From: Arthrobacter bussei
GTDB lineage: Bacteria; Actinomycetota; Actinomycetes; Actinomycetales; Micrococcaceae
Direction: 5' to 3'
DNA length: 64,000 nucleotides
Assembly (NCBI RefSeq): GCF_009377195.2
Contig: NZ_VJXX01000004.1
Location: 124,001 to 188,000, forward strand
Numbering within the stretch: position 1 is the first letter of the stretch; every line of letters starts with the position of its first letter. The translations under genes and the position numbers were made by a program. This document shows positions 34,059-43,104 of this stretch, piece after piece. The notes below the pieces were generated by a model. It was not told where the DNA came from and did no database searches. It saw only the letters and a program-made list of their open reading frames with translations.

Positions 34059-34943
34059 TCAGGTGTCCGTGAGCGCGCGGTCGAGGTGCTCCAGGAGGCG
34101 GGCGCGGAGGGTCTGCGACTCGTCGGCGAAACCGCGCTGCAGCCGGACGTACTCGGCCTTGCCCTGCGCCGTCTCGATCTCGATGGGCTCGTAGCCCCAC
34201 TCCGCGAGGTCATAGGGGGAAGCGCGCATGTCCATGGTGCGGATGCGCCAGGACAGCTCGAAGCAGTCCATGACGATCCCGCTGGGCAGCAGCGGCGTGA
34301 GCTTGTACGCCCACTTGTACAGGTCCATGTTGGCGTGAAGGCAGCCGGGTTGCTCCAGGTCGCGCTGCGTCTCACGCGTGGGCGTGAGTTCGTTCAGCGG
34401 GACGGCCTCCGGCGTGTAGAAGCGGAAGGCGTCGACGTGCGTGCAGCGGATGCGGGCGGCCTCGACGACGTCGTCCGTGCCCGCCGCGCCGAGCCTGAGC
34501 TGGAGATACTCGTGGCGGATGCCGTTGACGGCGGAGCGGTACGCCATGGCCCACTCGTGGAGGCCGAAGCAGCCGAACTGTGCGGGGCGCGCGGCGGTCC
34601 TGGCGAGGATGAGGCGGGCGAAGTCGATCGCCTCGCGCCGCTCCTCAGCGAACCGGCGGGCGTCCACGCGGACGCCGTCGCCCTCCGCGACGTAGTACTT
34701 CCAGCCCGCCCGCTCCCGGGCCGCCGGGCCGTCGAGGAGCACGCCCGCACCCGGATGCCACCGCAGCAGCCGGCCGGGCTTCTGGTTGTAGTAGGTGAAG
34801 AGGAAGTCCTCCACGGGGTGCCTGGCCCCTCGCGACCTGCGCTCGAGGTAGGGGTCGGAGAAGCGGGACACCCGTTCGCGGTGGCGTTGCGCCTGGTCCT
34901 GCCAGTCCGCCTCGGAGCAGTGGGTCAGGAGGTCGGTGGGCAC
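34059..34943 (-). CDS. Conserved actinobacterial protein (family often labelled 3-methyladenine DNA glycosylase)
   Basis: A 294-residue soluble protein with a strong conserved core: RRSRGARHPVEDFLFTYYNQKPGRLLRWHPGAGVLL, FGCFGLHEWAMAYR, RHEYLQLRLG, HVDAFRFYTPEAVPLNEL, QPGCLHANMDLYKWAYKLTPLLPSGIVMDCFELSWRIR. I recall this family from actinobacterial genomes under the label 3-methyladenine DNA glycosylase, but I see no helix-hairpin-helix glycosylase motif, so the label should not be trusted. The GTG start at 34943 follows GATAAT with a 6-base gap and no ribosome site, which suggests a leaderless transcript. Confidence 0.75.
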   Translation of the reverse strand: MPTDLLTHCSEADWQDQAQRHRERVSRFSDPYLERRSRGARHPVEDFLFTYYNQKPGRLLRWHPGAGVLLDGPAARERAGWKYYVAEGDGVRVDARRFAEERREAIDFARLILARTAARPAQFGCFGLHEWAMAYRSAVNGIRHEYLQLRLGAAGTDDVVEAARIRCTHVDAFRFYTPEAVPLNELTPTRETQRDLEQPGCLHANMDLYKWAYKLTPLLPSGIVMDCFELSWRIRTMDMRASPYDLAEWGYEPIEIETAQGKAEYVRLQRGFADESQTLRARLLEHLDRALTDT

Positions 34944-34949
34944 CGACCC

Positions 34950-34955
34950 ATTATC
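34950..34955 (-). promoter_or_regulatory. -10 hexamer GATAAT, apparent leaderless start of the 34059-34943 gene
   Basis: On the minus strand GATAAT is followed by 6 bases and the GTG start at 34943. No ribosome site is seen. Confidence 0.5.
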
Positions 34956-35162
34956 ACTCCGACCAGAATTGGTAAATACCCTGTGTAAATTCTGTGTGAC
35001 GCGACCCCGATGCGGTGGTCAGGGTGTGTTGCCTCGGGTAAGTTTGTGCTCGCCGTGGCGTCTGTGAGCATCCTCACAGGTCGGGGGTCCTATCCAGGAG
35101 ACCGCGGCACCGGGGGAACGGCTGTGGCCGGCCCGCACTTTCACGAGAGGCACTACCTTCCT

Positions 35163-38100
35163 ATGACACAACGGAGAAAAGCCGTGCAGGGGCGCAGCAC
35201 CCTGCGCACTGCCACGGCTATCGTTCTGGGTCTGCCGCTATTGGTGACGTCGACGGCCGTGGCGCCTGCTGCCTTCGCAGCGCCCCTGCCCGCCACCACG
35301 GTCTCACCCCAGAAGGCACCCGCCAAGGAGCTCGACCCCGCGCAGTACCCGGACGGCAAGTACATCGTCGTACTCGCCGACAAGCCGGTGGCAACGTATG
35401 AGGGCGGCGTCGAGGGCATCGCACCGACCAAGCCCGAGGACGGTGCGAAGCTCGACGCCACCGCCGGCAACGTCCAGCAGTACTCGGAGTTCCTCGAGAC
35501 CAAGCAGCAGGAGGTCGCCGCAGAGGGCGACGTCGAGATCAAGCGCACCTACACGGCTGCCATCAACGGCTTCGCAGCAGACCTCAGCACCGACCAGGCC
35601 GTGGAGCTCGCCAAGAGCGACGACGTCCTGTTCGTCGCGCCCGACGTCGAGAACGCGCCCGACTACTCGAGCATCGACTTCCTCGGCCTCAACGGCAACA
35701 AGGGGTCCTGGAAGACCCAGTTCGGCGGAGAGAAGAACGCCGGCAAGGGCACGGTGGTCGGCGTGATCGACACCGGCTACGCCCCCGACAACCCCTTCTT
35801 CGCCGGATCCCCGGTCAAGCCGCTCAAGGGCAATGCGAAGCCCAAGGTGGGCGAGCCCTACCTGAACGCTGCAGGCGAGATCGCGATGCTCAAGACCGAC
35901 GGCAGCACCTTCATCGGTGAGTGCCAGGTCGGCGAGGACTTCGACGGCAGCCTCTGCAACTCGAAGGTCCTCTCCGCCCAGTACTTCGCCGACACCTTCC
36001 TCGACAGCGTCGGGGAAGCTGACCGTGCACCCCAGGAAGTCATCTCCCCGGTCGACATCGACAACCACGGGACGCACACCGCGAGCACCGCCGCAGGTAA
36101 CGCCGGTGTGACCCAGCGCGTCGACGGCCGCGACTTCGGCGTCTCCTCCGGCGTCGCCCCCGCCGCCAAGATCTCCGTGTACAAGACCTGCTGGGAGGAC
36201 AACGACCCCGACACCGGCGGTTGCTACTCCTCGGCCGCCATCGATGCGATCAACAAGGCGATCCTCGACGGCGTGGACGTCCTCAACTACTCGATCTCCG
36301 GCAGCACGACGACGACGACGGACCCCGTGTCCCTGGCCTTCCTCTCGGCCACCTCGGCCGGGATCTTCGTGGCCGCCTCGGCGGGCAACTCCGGCCCCAC
36401 CGCCAGCACCGTCAACCACGGTGCCCCGTGGATGACGACGGTCGCTGCCAGCACGTTCAACTACGAGCTGCAGGGCACCGCCGAGTTCTCCGACGGCACC
36501 AAGTACCGTGGCGCGTCCATCATGCGCAACGGCGTGGCCGCGAGCCCCGTCGTTCTGGCCGTGAACGCGGCAGCAGCCGGTGCCGTCACCCCGAACCTGT
36601 GCGGTCCGAACACCCTGGATCCCGCGAAGGTCGCCGGCAAGATCGTGGTCTGCGACCGCGGCGTCGTCGACCGCACCGCCAAGAGTGCAGAGGTTGCACG
36701 TGGCGGCGGCGTGGGCATGATCCTCGTGAACCTGGTCGATTCCTCCACGGACACCGACCAGCACGCCGTCCCCACCGTGCACGTGAACGCCCCCGAGGCG
36801 CTCGAGCTCAAGGCGAAGGTCGCTGCCAACCCGGCCATCACCGTCGCGCTGAAGGCCACGGACACCACGGGCAAGCCCCTGCCTCCCACCCCGCAGATCG
36901 CGGGATTCTCCTCGCGCGGTCCGCTGCTCGCCACCGATTCCGACCTGCTGAAGCCGGACATCACGGCTCCCGGTGTCGCCGTCCTCGCGGGCGTCTCCAC
37001 CGTCGGTTCCAATGGCGCCCAGTTCGGTTTCCTGTCCGGTACCTCGATGGCATCGCCCCACGTAGCGGGTCTCGGAGCCCTCGTGCTCGGCAAGAACCCC
37101 ACGTGGTCGCCCGCAGCCGTCAAGTCGGCCATGATGACCACCGCCTACCCGCTGAAGACCGCCACCGGCGGCGTCGAGACCGACGTCCTCGCCGTGGGCG
37201 CCGGCCACATCAACCCGGCCACCGTCCTCAGCCCGGGCCTGGTCTACGACCAGAACGAGGACGACTACCTCAGCTTCATCGAGGGAACCGGCGTCGCGCT
37301 CGGTATCGACGGCATCGAGCCCGTCGCCGCCAAGGACACCAACGTGCCGTCCTTCGCGCTCGGTAACCTCACCGGCCGTACCGAAGTGACCCGCACGGTC
37401 ACGGCGGTCACGCCCGGTATCTACCGCGCCACGTCCAACGTGCCCGGAGTGAAGGTCACGGTCACGCCGTCGATCCTCAACTTCAGCGCTGCAGGCGAGA
37501 CCCGGACGTTCAAGGTCTCCTTCGAGAACCAGACCGCGCCCTTCGGGTCGTTCGCCGCCGGTTCGCTCACGTGGTCCGGCCAGGGCAAGAAGGTCACCTC
37601 CCCGGTGGCGGTCCGCCCCCAGGCCCTGAACGCTCCCGATGACGCCGCGTTCACCTCGGCAGGCGCTGACGGGTCCGGCAGCTACGACGTGATCTCGGGG
37701 ACCAACACCCCGATCCAGATGACGCTCGAGGGCCTCTCGAAGGCGGAGACCGCGGACATCGAGCTCGTGCCCGGCGCCTCCGCCAACGCGAACAACGCCA
37801 GTAACGCCTTCAAGGACGTCGTCGTTCCCGACGGCGCGACGGCCGCGAGGTTCTCGGTGCGCTCGGACGATCCCACGGCTGACTTCGACATGTTCCTGAT
37901 CACGCCCGCAGGGACGGTCGAGCAGGTCGCGACCTCCGACGCCAGCGAGACCTTCGTCCTCGAGGATCCGGCTCCCGGCACCTACCGCATCATCGCGAAC
38001 CTGTACTCGAGCGTCGGCAACAAGGCCACGTCCGGCACCATCGAAGGTGTGGCCCTCGGCGCGAACGAGAACAACGCGACCCTGACCCCGAACCCGCTCG

Positions 38101-38336
38101 CCCTGGCGAACGGCACCACGGGCGCCGTGACCCTCAACTGGACCGGCCTCACCGCCGGCTCCTACGTGGGCCGCGTCAGCTACGCAGGATCCTCCGCTGT
38201 CACGTACGTGAGTGTCGCGGTCGGCGGAGCGGGCGCGGTCGCGGCTGCACCGGCGGCCGAGGTCCCCACCGTCAGCCCTGCGGACAAGCTCGTGACCGGT
38301 CCCCGCGAGGCGATCACCCCCACGGGCAACAAGTAG
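35163..38336 (+). CDS. Large secreted subtilisin-like serine protease (S8 family)
   Basis: A 1057-residue exported protease. The signal peptide ends near residue 39 (TAVAPAAFAAP). An I9-type propeptide spans about 55-165 (YIVVLADKPVATYEGG...INGFAADLSTDQAVELAKSDDVLFVAPDVE). The catalytic triad is D203 (VGVIDTGYA), H302 (DNHGTHTAST) and S628 (GTSMASPHVAG), with the oxyanion Asn in AASAGNSGP. A PA domain is inserted near 480-590. After the protease domain comes an Fn3-like domain (about 740-830) and a C-terminal pre-peptidase-like domain (about 880-1000, SDDPTADFDMFLITPAG). No sorting signal is seen, so it is probably released. GAGAGG lies 12 bases before the ATG. Confidence 0.95.
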   Translation: MTQRRKAVQGRSTLRTATAIVLGLPLLVTSTAVAPAAFAAPLPATTVSPQKAPAKELDPAQYPDGKYIVVLADKPVATYEGGVEGIAPTKPEDGAKLDATAGNVQQYSEFLETKQQEVAAEGDVEIKRTYTAAINGFAADLSTDQAVELAKSDDVLFVAPDVENAPDYSSIDFLGLNGNKGSWKTQFGGEKNAGKGTVVGVIDTGYAPDNPFFAGSPVKPLKGNAKPKVGEPYLNAAGEIAMLKTDGSTFIGECQVGEDFDGSLCNSKVLSAQYFADTFLDSVGEADRAPQEVISPVDIDNHGTHTASTAAGNAGVTQRVDGRDFGVSSGVAPAAKISVYKTCWEDNDPDTGGCYSSAAIDAINKAILDGVDVLNYSISGSTTTTTDPVSLAFLSATSAGIFVAASAGNSGPTASTVNHGAPWMTTVAASTFNYELQGTAEFSDGTKYRGASIMRNGVAASPVVLAVNAAAAGAVTPNLCGPNTLDPAKVAGKIVVCDRGVVDRTAKSAEVARGGGVGMILVNLVDSSTDTDQHAVPTVHVNAPEALELKAKVAANPAITVALKATDTTGKPLPPTPQIAGFSSRGPLLATDSDLLKPDITAPGVAVLAGVSTVGSNGAQFGFLSGTSMASPHVAGLGALVLGKNPTWSPAAVKSAMMTTAYPLKTATGGVETDVLAVGAGHINPATVLSPGLVYDQNEDDYLSFIEGTGVALGIDGIEPVAAKDTNVPSFALGNLTGRTEVTRTVTAVTPGIYRATSNVPGVKVTVTPSILNFSAAGETRTFKVSFENQTAPFGSFAAGSLTWSGQGKKVTSPVAVRPQALNAPDDAAFTSAGADGSGSYDVISGTNTPIQMTLEGLSKAETADIELVPGASANANNASNAFKDVVVPDGATAARFSVRSDDPTADFDMFLITPAGTVEQVATSDASETFVLEDPAPGTYRIIANLYSSVGNKATSGTIEGVALGANENNATLTPNPLALANGTTGAVTLNWTGLTAGSYVGRVSYAGSSAVTYVSVAVGGAGAVAAAPAAEVPTVSPADKLVTGPREAITPTGNK

Positions 38337-38360
38337 GCCATGCCTGACTGATCGATGACA

Positions 38361-38402
38361 CGAAGAAGGCCGGTGGATCCCGATCCGCCGGCCTTCTTCG
38401 CG
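38361..38402 (+). terminator. Terminator of the subtilase gene
   Basis: CGAAGAAGGCCGG (38361-38373) pairs exactly with CCGGCCTTCTTCG (38388-38400); further pairing (GGAT/ATCC) extends it inward. The T-rich arm serves as the run-out. Confidence 0.85.
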
Positions 38403-38482
38403 TCCCGGCCCGATCGGGGCGGGCGTCCCTCCCACTGACCGGGTCCCGTGCATGGGAATGCTCGCTGCTGCCCACCCGACCA

Positions 38483-38611
38483 CGGCGGTCGGTGGGAGGG
38501 GCGACGTCGGACGCCCGCCCTACGAGGGGCGTCGGGGGGAGGGGCGACGTCGGACGTCCGCTCGTCGACGGCGGTCGGTGGGAGGGGCGACGTCGGACAC
38601 CCGCTCGGGAG
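38483..38611. repeat. 43-bp tandem repeat, about three copies
   Basis: A 30-base core containing GGGAGGGGCGACGTCGGAC starts at 38483, 38526 and 38569, so the period is 43 bases. The first and third cores are identical; the second differs at a few bases, and the spacers vary. The period is not a multiple of three, so it is not coding. Confidence 0.9.
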
Positions 38612-38671
38612 CCGTCGCCTACGCGGCCACGGCTGCGCCGGGTCGATCGCGCGGCAGGAGGGCCCGGGAGG

Positions 38672-39961
<1,290 letters not shown>

Positions 39962-40166
39962 GCACTCGCTCACTGATGAAGGGCGGACGACGGCTGTGCA
40001 CCCGGCCGCACGGATGGTTGCGAAAGGGGCGGCAGCATCGGCGCCTCGGTGGACGGCGGGCGTGGGCCCGGCGCCGGTGCCAGTGTAGCGGCGCCCTATT
40101 TGCGCTCCCAAAGTCTGGGTCCGAATAAGTAGGCGCTCGCTCCCGTCCGGACGGAGTCCCGTCGCA

Positions 40167-40172
40167 TACCCT
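40167..40172 (+). promoter_or_regulatory. -10 hexamer TACCCT, apparent leaderless start
   Basis: TACCCT is followed by CTTACC and the ATG at 40179, a 6-base gap with no ribosome site. Confidence 0.5.
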
Positions 40173-40178
40173 CTTACC

Positions 40179-41111
40179 ATGACCAACGACTATGGGGGAA
40201 TAGTTGTCGAGGGGGTTGCGCGGAGTTTCGGCACCGTGCAGGCCATCCGCGACATCGATTTCGAGGCTCCGCCCGGAGAGGTGACCGCACTGATCGGTCC
40301 CAACGGTTCCGGCAAGACCACACTGATGCTGATCCTCGCGAGCCTCCTGGCTCCAGATCTCGGCACGGTCCGGGTGGCGGGGTTCGATCCCGTCAGCCAC
40401 CCGGCCGAGGTGCGGAGCCGTGTCGGCTGGATGCCGGACACCCTCGGCGTCTGGGATTCGCTCACCTCCCTCGAGGTGCTGAAGACGCTCGGTGCGCTCT
40501 ACGGGATGAGCGCCGCTGACTCTGCCCGGCGGGCGGAGGAACTCCTGGTCTCCGTGAACCTCACCGAGTTCGGCCGGCAGCCCGCCCGCGTCCTGTCCCG
40601 TGGCCAGCAGCAACGGCTCAGCCTCGCGCGGGCGCTCATCCACGACCCCGCCGTGCTGCTGCTCGACGAACCGGCATCAGGCCTCGACCCCGGGTCCCGC
40701 GTGGAACTGCGGTCGCTCCTGCGCTCCCTGGCCGCGGACGGCAAGACCATCGTCGTCTCGAGCCACGTCCTCTCGGAACTCGACGAGATCGCCGACCGGG
40801 CGGTGTTCGTGAGTCGCGGACAGTCCGTGAAGAGCCAGACCCTCGACGAAGCCGGCAGCCAGACACGCCGCTACTACGTCCAGGCCGAGCCCATGTCCGC
40901 CCTCGCCGAGGCACTGAGCAGTTACGGCGTGCGGTTCGAGACGCGCGGTGACTCGCGACGCGAGGAGTTCCTCGTCCAACTCGGCAGCACCGCGGAAGCG
41001 TCCTGGCTGCTGCGCACCCTGGTGATGAGCGACGTCGTCGTCACCGCTTTCGCGCCCGCGGGCGGCGCACTCGAGGAAACCTACATGAGCCTGGATACGG
41101 ATCGACGATGA
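40179..41111 (+). CDS. ABC exporter ATP-binding protein
   Basis: A 310-residue ATPase. Walker A is GPNGSGKTT (about 40-48), the signature is LSRGQQQR, Walker B is [15 protein letters not shown], and the switch is [10 protein letters not shown]. It has a C-terminal extension beyond residue 215 ([19 protein letters not shown]) common in CcmA/NodI-type exporters. It overlaps the permease gene by 4 bp. The substrate is unknown. Similar pairs move drugs, lipids or metal ions out of the cell. Confidence 0.92.
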   Translation: MTNDYGGIVVEGVARSFGTVQAIRDIDFEAPPGEVTALIGPNGSGKTTLMLILASLLAPDLGTVRVAGFDPVSHPAEVRSRVGWMPDTLGVWDSLTSLEVLKTLGALYGMSAADSARRAEELLVSVNLTEFGRQPARVLSRGQQQRLSLARALIHDPAVLLLDEPASGLDPGSRVELRSLLRSLAADGKTIVVSSHVLSELDEIADRAVFVSRGQSVKSQTLDEAGSQTRRYYVQAEPMSALAEALSSYGVRFETRGDSRREEFLVQLGSTAEASWLLRTLVMSDVVVTAFAPAGGALEETYMSLDTDRR

Positions 41112-42241
41112 GCACCGTGACTGAACCATCCAGCCCACAGCCCGTTCGCACGGCAGCCCTCCCCTTCCGGTCCGCCGTCCGTACCATCTTCGTCCTCGAG
41201 ATGAAGCAGCGGCTCCGTGGCAAGGGCTGGTACTGGATGCTCGGCATCTGGTTCGTGGTGATCGGCTTCATCTTCGTCCTCGGAACGGGGGTGATCGGCA
41301 CCATGGACAACCAGGGCGGCATCCTGTTCGACCTGATCGTCGGGTTCGTGCTGCTGTTCGGCCTGCTCGTGGCCCCCGGTCTGTCCGCGAACGCCGTCAA
41401 CGGGGACCGCGCGGGCGGTACGCTCGCGATCCTGCAGGTCACCCTCATCACCCCGGGACAGCTCCTGGCCGGCAAGTGGCTCGCGTCCTGGGTGGGGTCC
41501 CTCGCGTTCCTCGTCCTCAGCTGCCCGTTCATCTTCTGGGCACTGGCCCTCGGGGGCGTCAACCTGCAGGAGGCCCTGGTCTCGCTGGTGATGCTCGCCG
41601 TCGAACTCGGGGTGGCCTGCGCCATCGGTGTGGGTGTCTCCTCGCTCGCTACCCGTCCGCTCTTCTCCATCGTGAGCACCTACATGCTGGTGGCGCTGCT
41701 CGCCGTCGGCACGGTGATCGTCTTCGGGTTGAGCACCCTGCTGGTGATGGAGGAGCGGACGGTGCGGTCCTCGTACTACACCTATCCGGAGAGCAGCATC
41801 GACAGCCTCGGAGTTCCCGCTCCGGACGCCGAGATGGAATGCGTGGCCCAGACGTACACCACCGACCTGCCGGACACGCAGTACATCACGTGGATCCTCG
41901 CGGCGAATCCGTTCGTGGTGGTCGCCGACGCCGTCCCGTACACCCTGCCCGAACCCGGCAGTACCGGCGGTCAGCCGATGGGGTACTCCACCGGCCCGTT
42001 CTACACACCCGGCGTCATGGAGACCATCAGCCAGGGAGTCCGCTCGGCCCAGGCGGGGCCGGACCTCGAGGTGACGTGCGAGGAGTCGATGGGCGGCGTG
42101 CAGCCACTCCCGCAGGGGGTGCCGATCTGGCCCCTCGGGCTGGGTATCCAGCTCCTGCTGGCGGGCGGGCTCCTCCTGATCGGCCGGAGGAGACTGACCA
42201 TGCCGGCCAGACGGCTGACGCAGGGGACGCGCATCGCCTGA
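41108..42241 (+). CDS. ABC-2 type exporter permease
   Basis: A 377-residue membrane protein. A soluble start of about 35 residues leads to six membrane segments: WYWMLGIWFVVIGFIFVLG, LIVGFVLLFGLLVAPGLSANAVNGDRAGGTLAILQVT, and so on. The GDRAGGTLAILQVTLITPGQLLAGKW stretch is typical of ABC-2 permeases. A loop of about 110 residues (about 215-325) lies between the fifth helix and the last helix, probably outside. It forms the exporter with the preceding ATPase and converges on recR. Confidence 0.88.
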   Translation: MSTVTEPSSPQPVRTAALPFRSAVRTIFVLEMKQRLRGKGWYWMLGIWFVVIGFIFVLGTGVIGTMDNQGGILFDLIVGFVLLFGLLVAPGLSANAVNGDRAGGTLAILQVTLITPGQLLAGKWLASWVGSLAFLVLSCPFIFWALALGGVNLQEALVSLVMLAVELGVACAIGVGVSSLATRPLFSIVSTYMLVALLAVGTVIVFGLSTLLVMEERTVRSSYYTYPESSIDSLGVPAPDAEMECVAQTYTTDLPDTQYITWILAANPFVVVADAVPYTLPEPGSTGGQPMGYSTGPFYTPGVMETISQGVRSAQAGPDLEVTCEESMGGVQPLPQGVPIWPLGLGIQLLLAGGLLLIGRRRLTMPARRLTQGTRIA

Positions 42242-42260
42242 CACAGACGTGCCGGCCGGG

Positions 42261-42857
42261 TCAGGACATGGCGCGGCGGCCCTCGAAGGCGCGGCCGAGG
42301 GTGACCTCGTCCGCGTACTCGAGGTCCCCGCCGACCGGCAGGCCTGAGGCGAGCCTGGTCACCGGGATGCCGATGGTCTTGAGCATGCGGACCAGGTAGG
42401 TCGCCGTCGCCTCACCTTCGAGGTTCGGGTCCGTGGCGATGATGATCTCCTGGATCTGCTCGTCCGAGAGGCGCGCTAGCAGTTCCCGGATACGCAGCTG
42501 GTCCGGACCGACACCGGCGATCGGATTGATGGCACCTCCGAGGACGTGGTACCTGCCCCGGAAGGACCGGGTCCGCTCGACGGCGATGACGTCCTTGGAC
42601 TCCTCGACCACGCAGATCATGGTCGGATCGCGGCGAGGGTCGCGGCAGATGGCGCACTTGTCCTGCTCCGCCACGTTGCCGCAGACGATGCAGAACTTCA
42701 CCCGCTCCTTGACGGTCGTGATGGCCGTGACGAGCCGCTTCATGTCGTCGCTGTCCGCCTCGAGGATGTGGAACGCGAGGCGTTGGGCAGATTTCGGTCC
42801 CACCCCGGGCAGGCGTCCGAGCTCGTCGATCAGCTCCTGCACTGCTCCTTCGTACAC
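42261..42857 (-). CDS. recR: Recombination protein RecR
   Basis: A 198-residue RecR. Start [31 protein letters not shown] (helix-hairpin-helix), zinc finger [16 protein letters not shown], and a Toprim domain ([33 protein letters not shown]). It acts in RecF-pathway DNA repair. The GTG start at 42857 gives the standard length, with GAGAGGGA upstream. It follows dnaX on the same strand after 247 bases; the ybaB gene often found between them is absent. Confidence 0.97.
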   Translation of the reverse strand: MYEGAVQELIDELGRLPGVGPKSAQRLAFHILEADSDDMKRLVTAITTVKERVKFCIVCGNVAEQDKCAICRDPRRDPTMICVVEESKDVIAVERTRSFRGRYHVLGGAINPIAGVGPDQLRIRELLARLSDEQIQEIIIATDPNLEGEATATYLVRMLKTIGIPVTRLASGLPVGGDLEYADEVTLGRAFEGRRAMS

Positions 42858-43104
42858 GCTGTTCCCTCTCTGCACTGCTTCGATGATGATCGTGCGGACG
42901 CCGGTCGACGGCGGCTGCCTCCAGCTGAGGAATGGCCGGCGTCGGCGCCGCCGCGTCCGTGCGCCGCCGTCCAGGCCGGCCGCAACATGACGTCCCGGCA
43001 CTGCTTCCATTGTCCGCCCTGTCGGGGCGCCTGGCGTCCAGGAGCGCGCCCCCCACCGACTCCACGCGGCAGGGGGCGACGACGCCCTGGCGGGAGCGAG
43101 CCGC

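Larger units (their letters stand above)
38337..38671. other. 335-base gap: terminator and 43-bp tandem repeats
   Basis: Between the subtilase and aspartokinase genes (convergent). It holds the terminator at 38361 and the 43-bp repeat array from 38483. No gene is supported; open frames here arise from the repeats. Confidence 0.7.

Noticed and set aside
35080..35162. Possible second c-di-AMP riboswitch before the subtilase (CACCGGGGGAACGG, then CGAGAGG)
   Set aside because: Only one ydaO-like fragment is present; the essential GACAGCTMACCCCGCAGGC segment and pairing partners are missing.
35304..38483. A 1059-residue open frame antisense to the subtilase
   Set aside because: Same reason: antisense of a high-GC gene without stops; no domain pattern.
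38483..38611. CRISPR or attachment-site array
   Set aside because: Cores and spacers are both repeated with a fixed 43-base period; three copies only, no cas or integrase gene.
39962..40178. Lysine riboswitch upstream of lysC
   Set aside because: The leader lacks the L-box core motifs; at most a weak TACACT -10 is visible at 40082-40087.
42858..43104. A decayed ybaB between dnaX and recR
   Set aside because: Neither frame nor remnant motifs of YbaB are visible in this 247-base gap.
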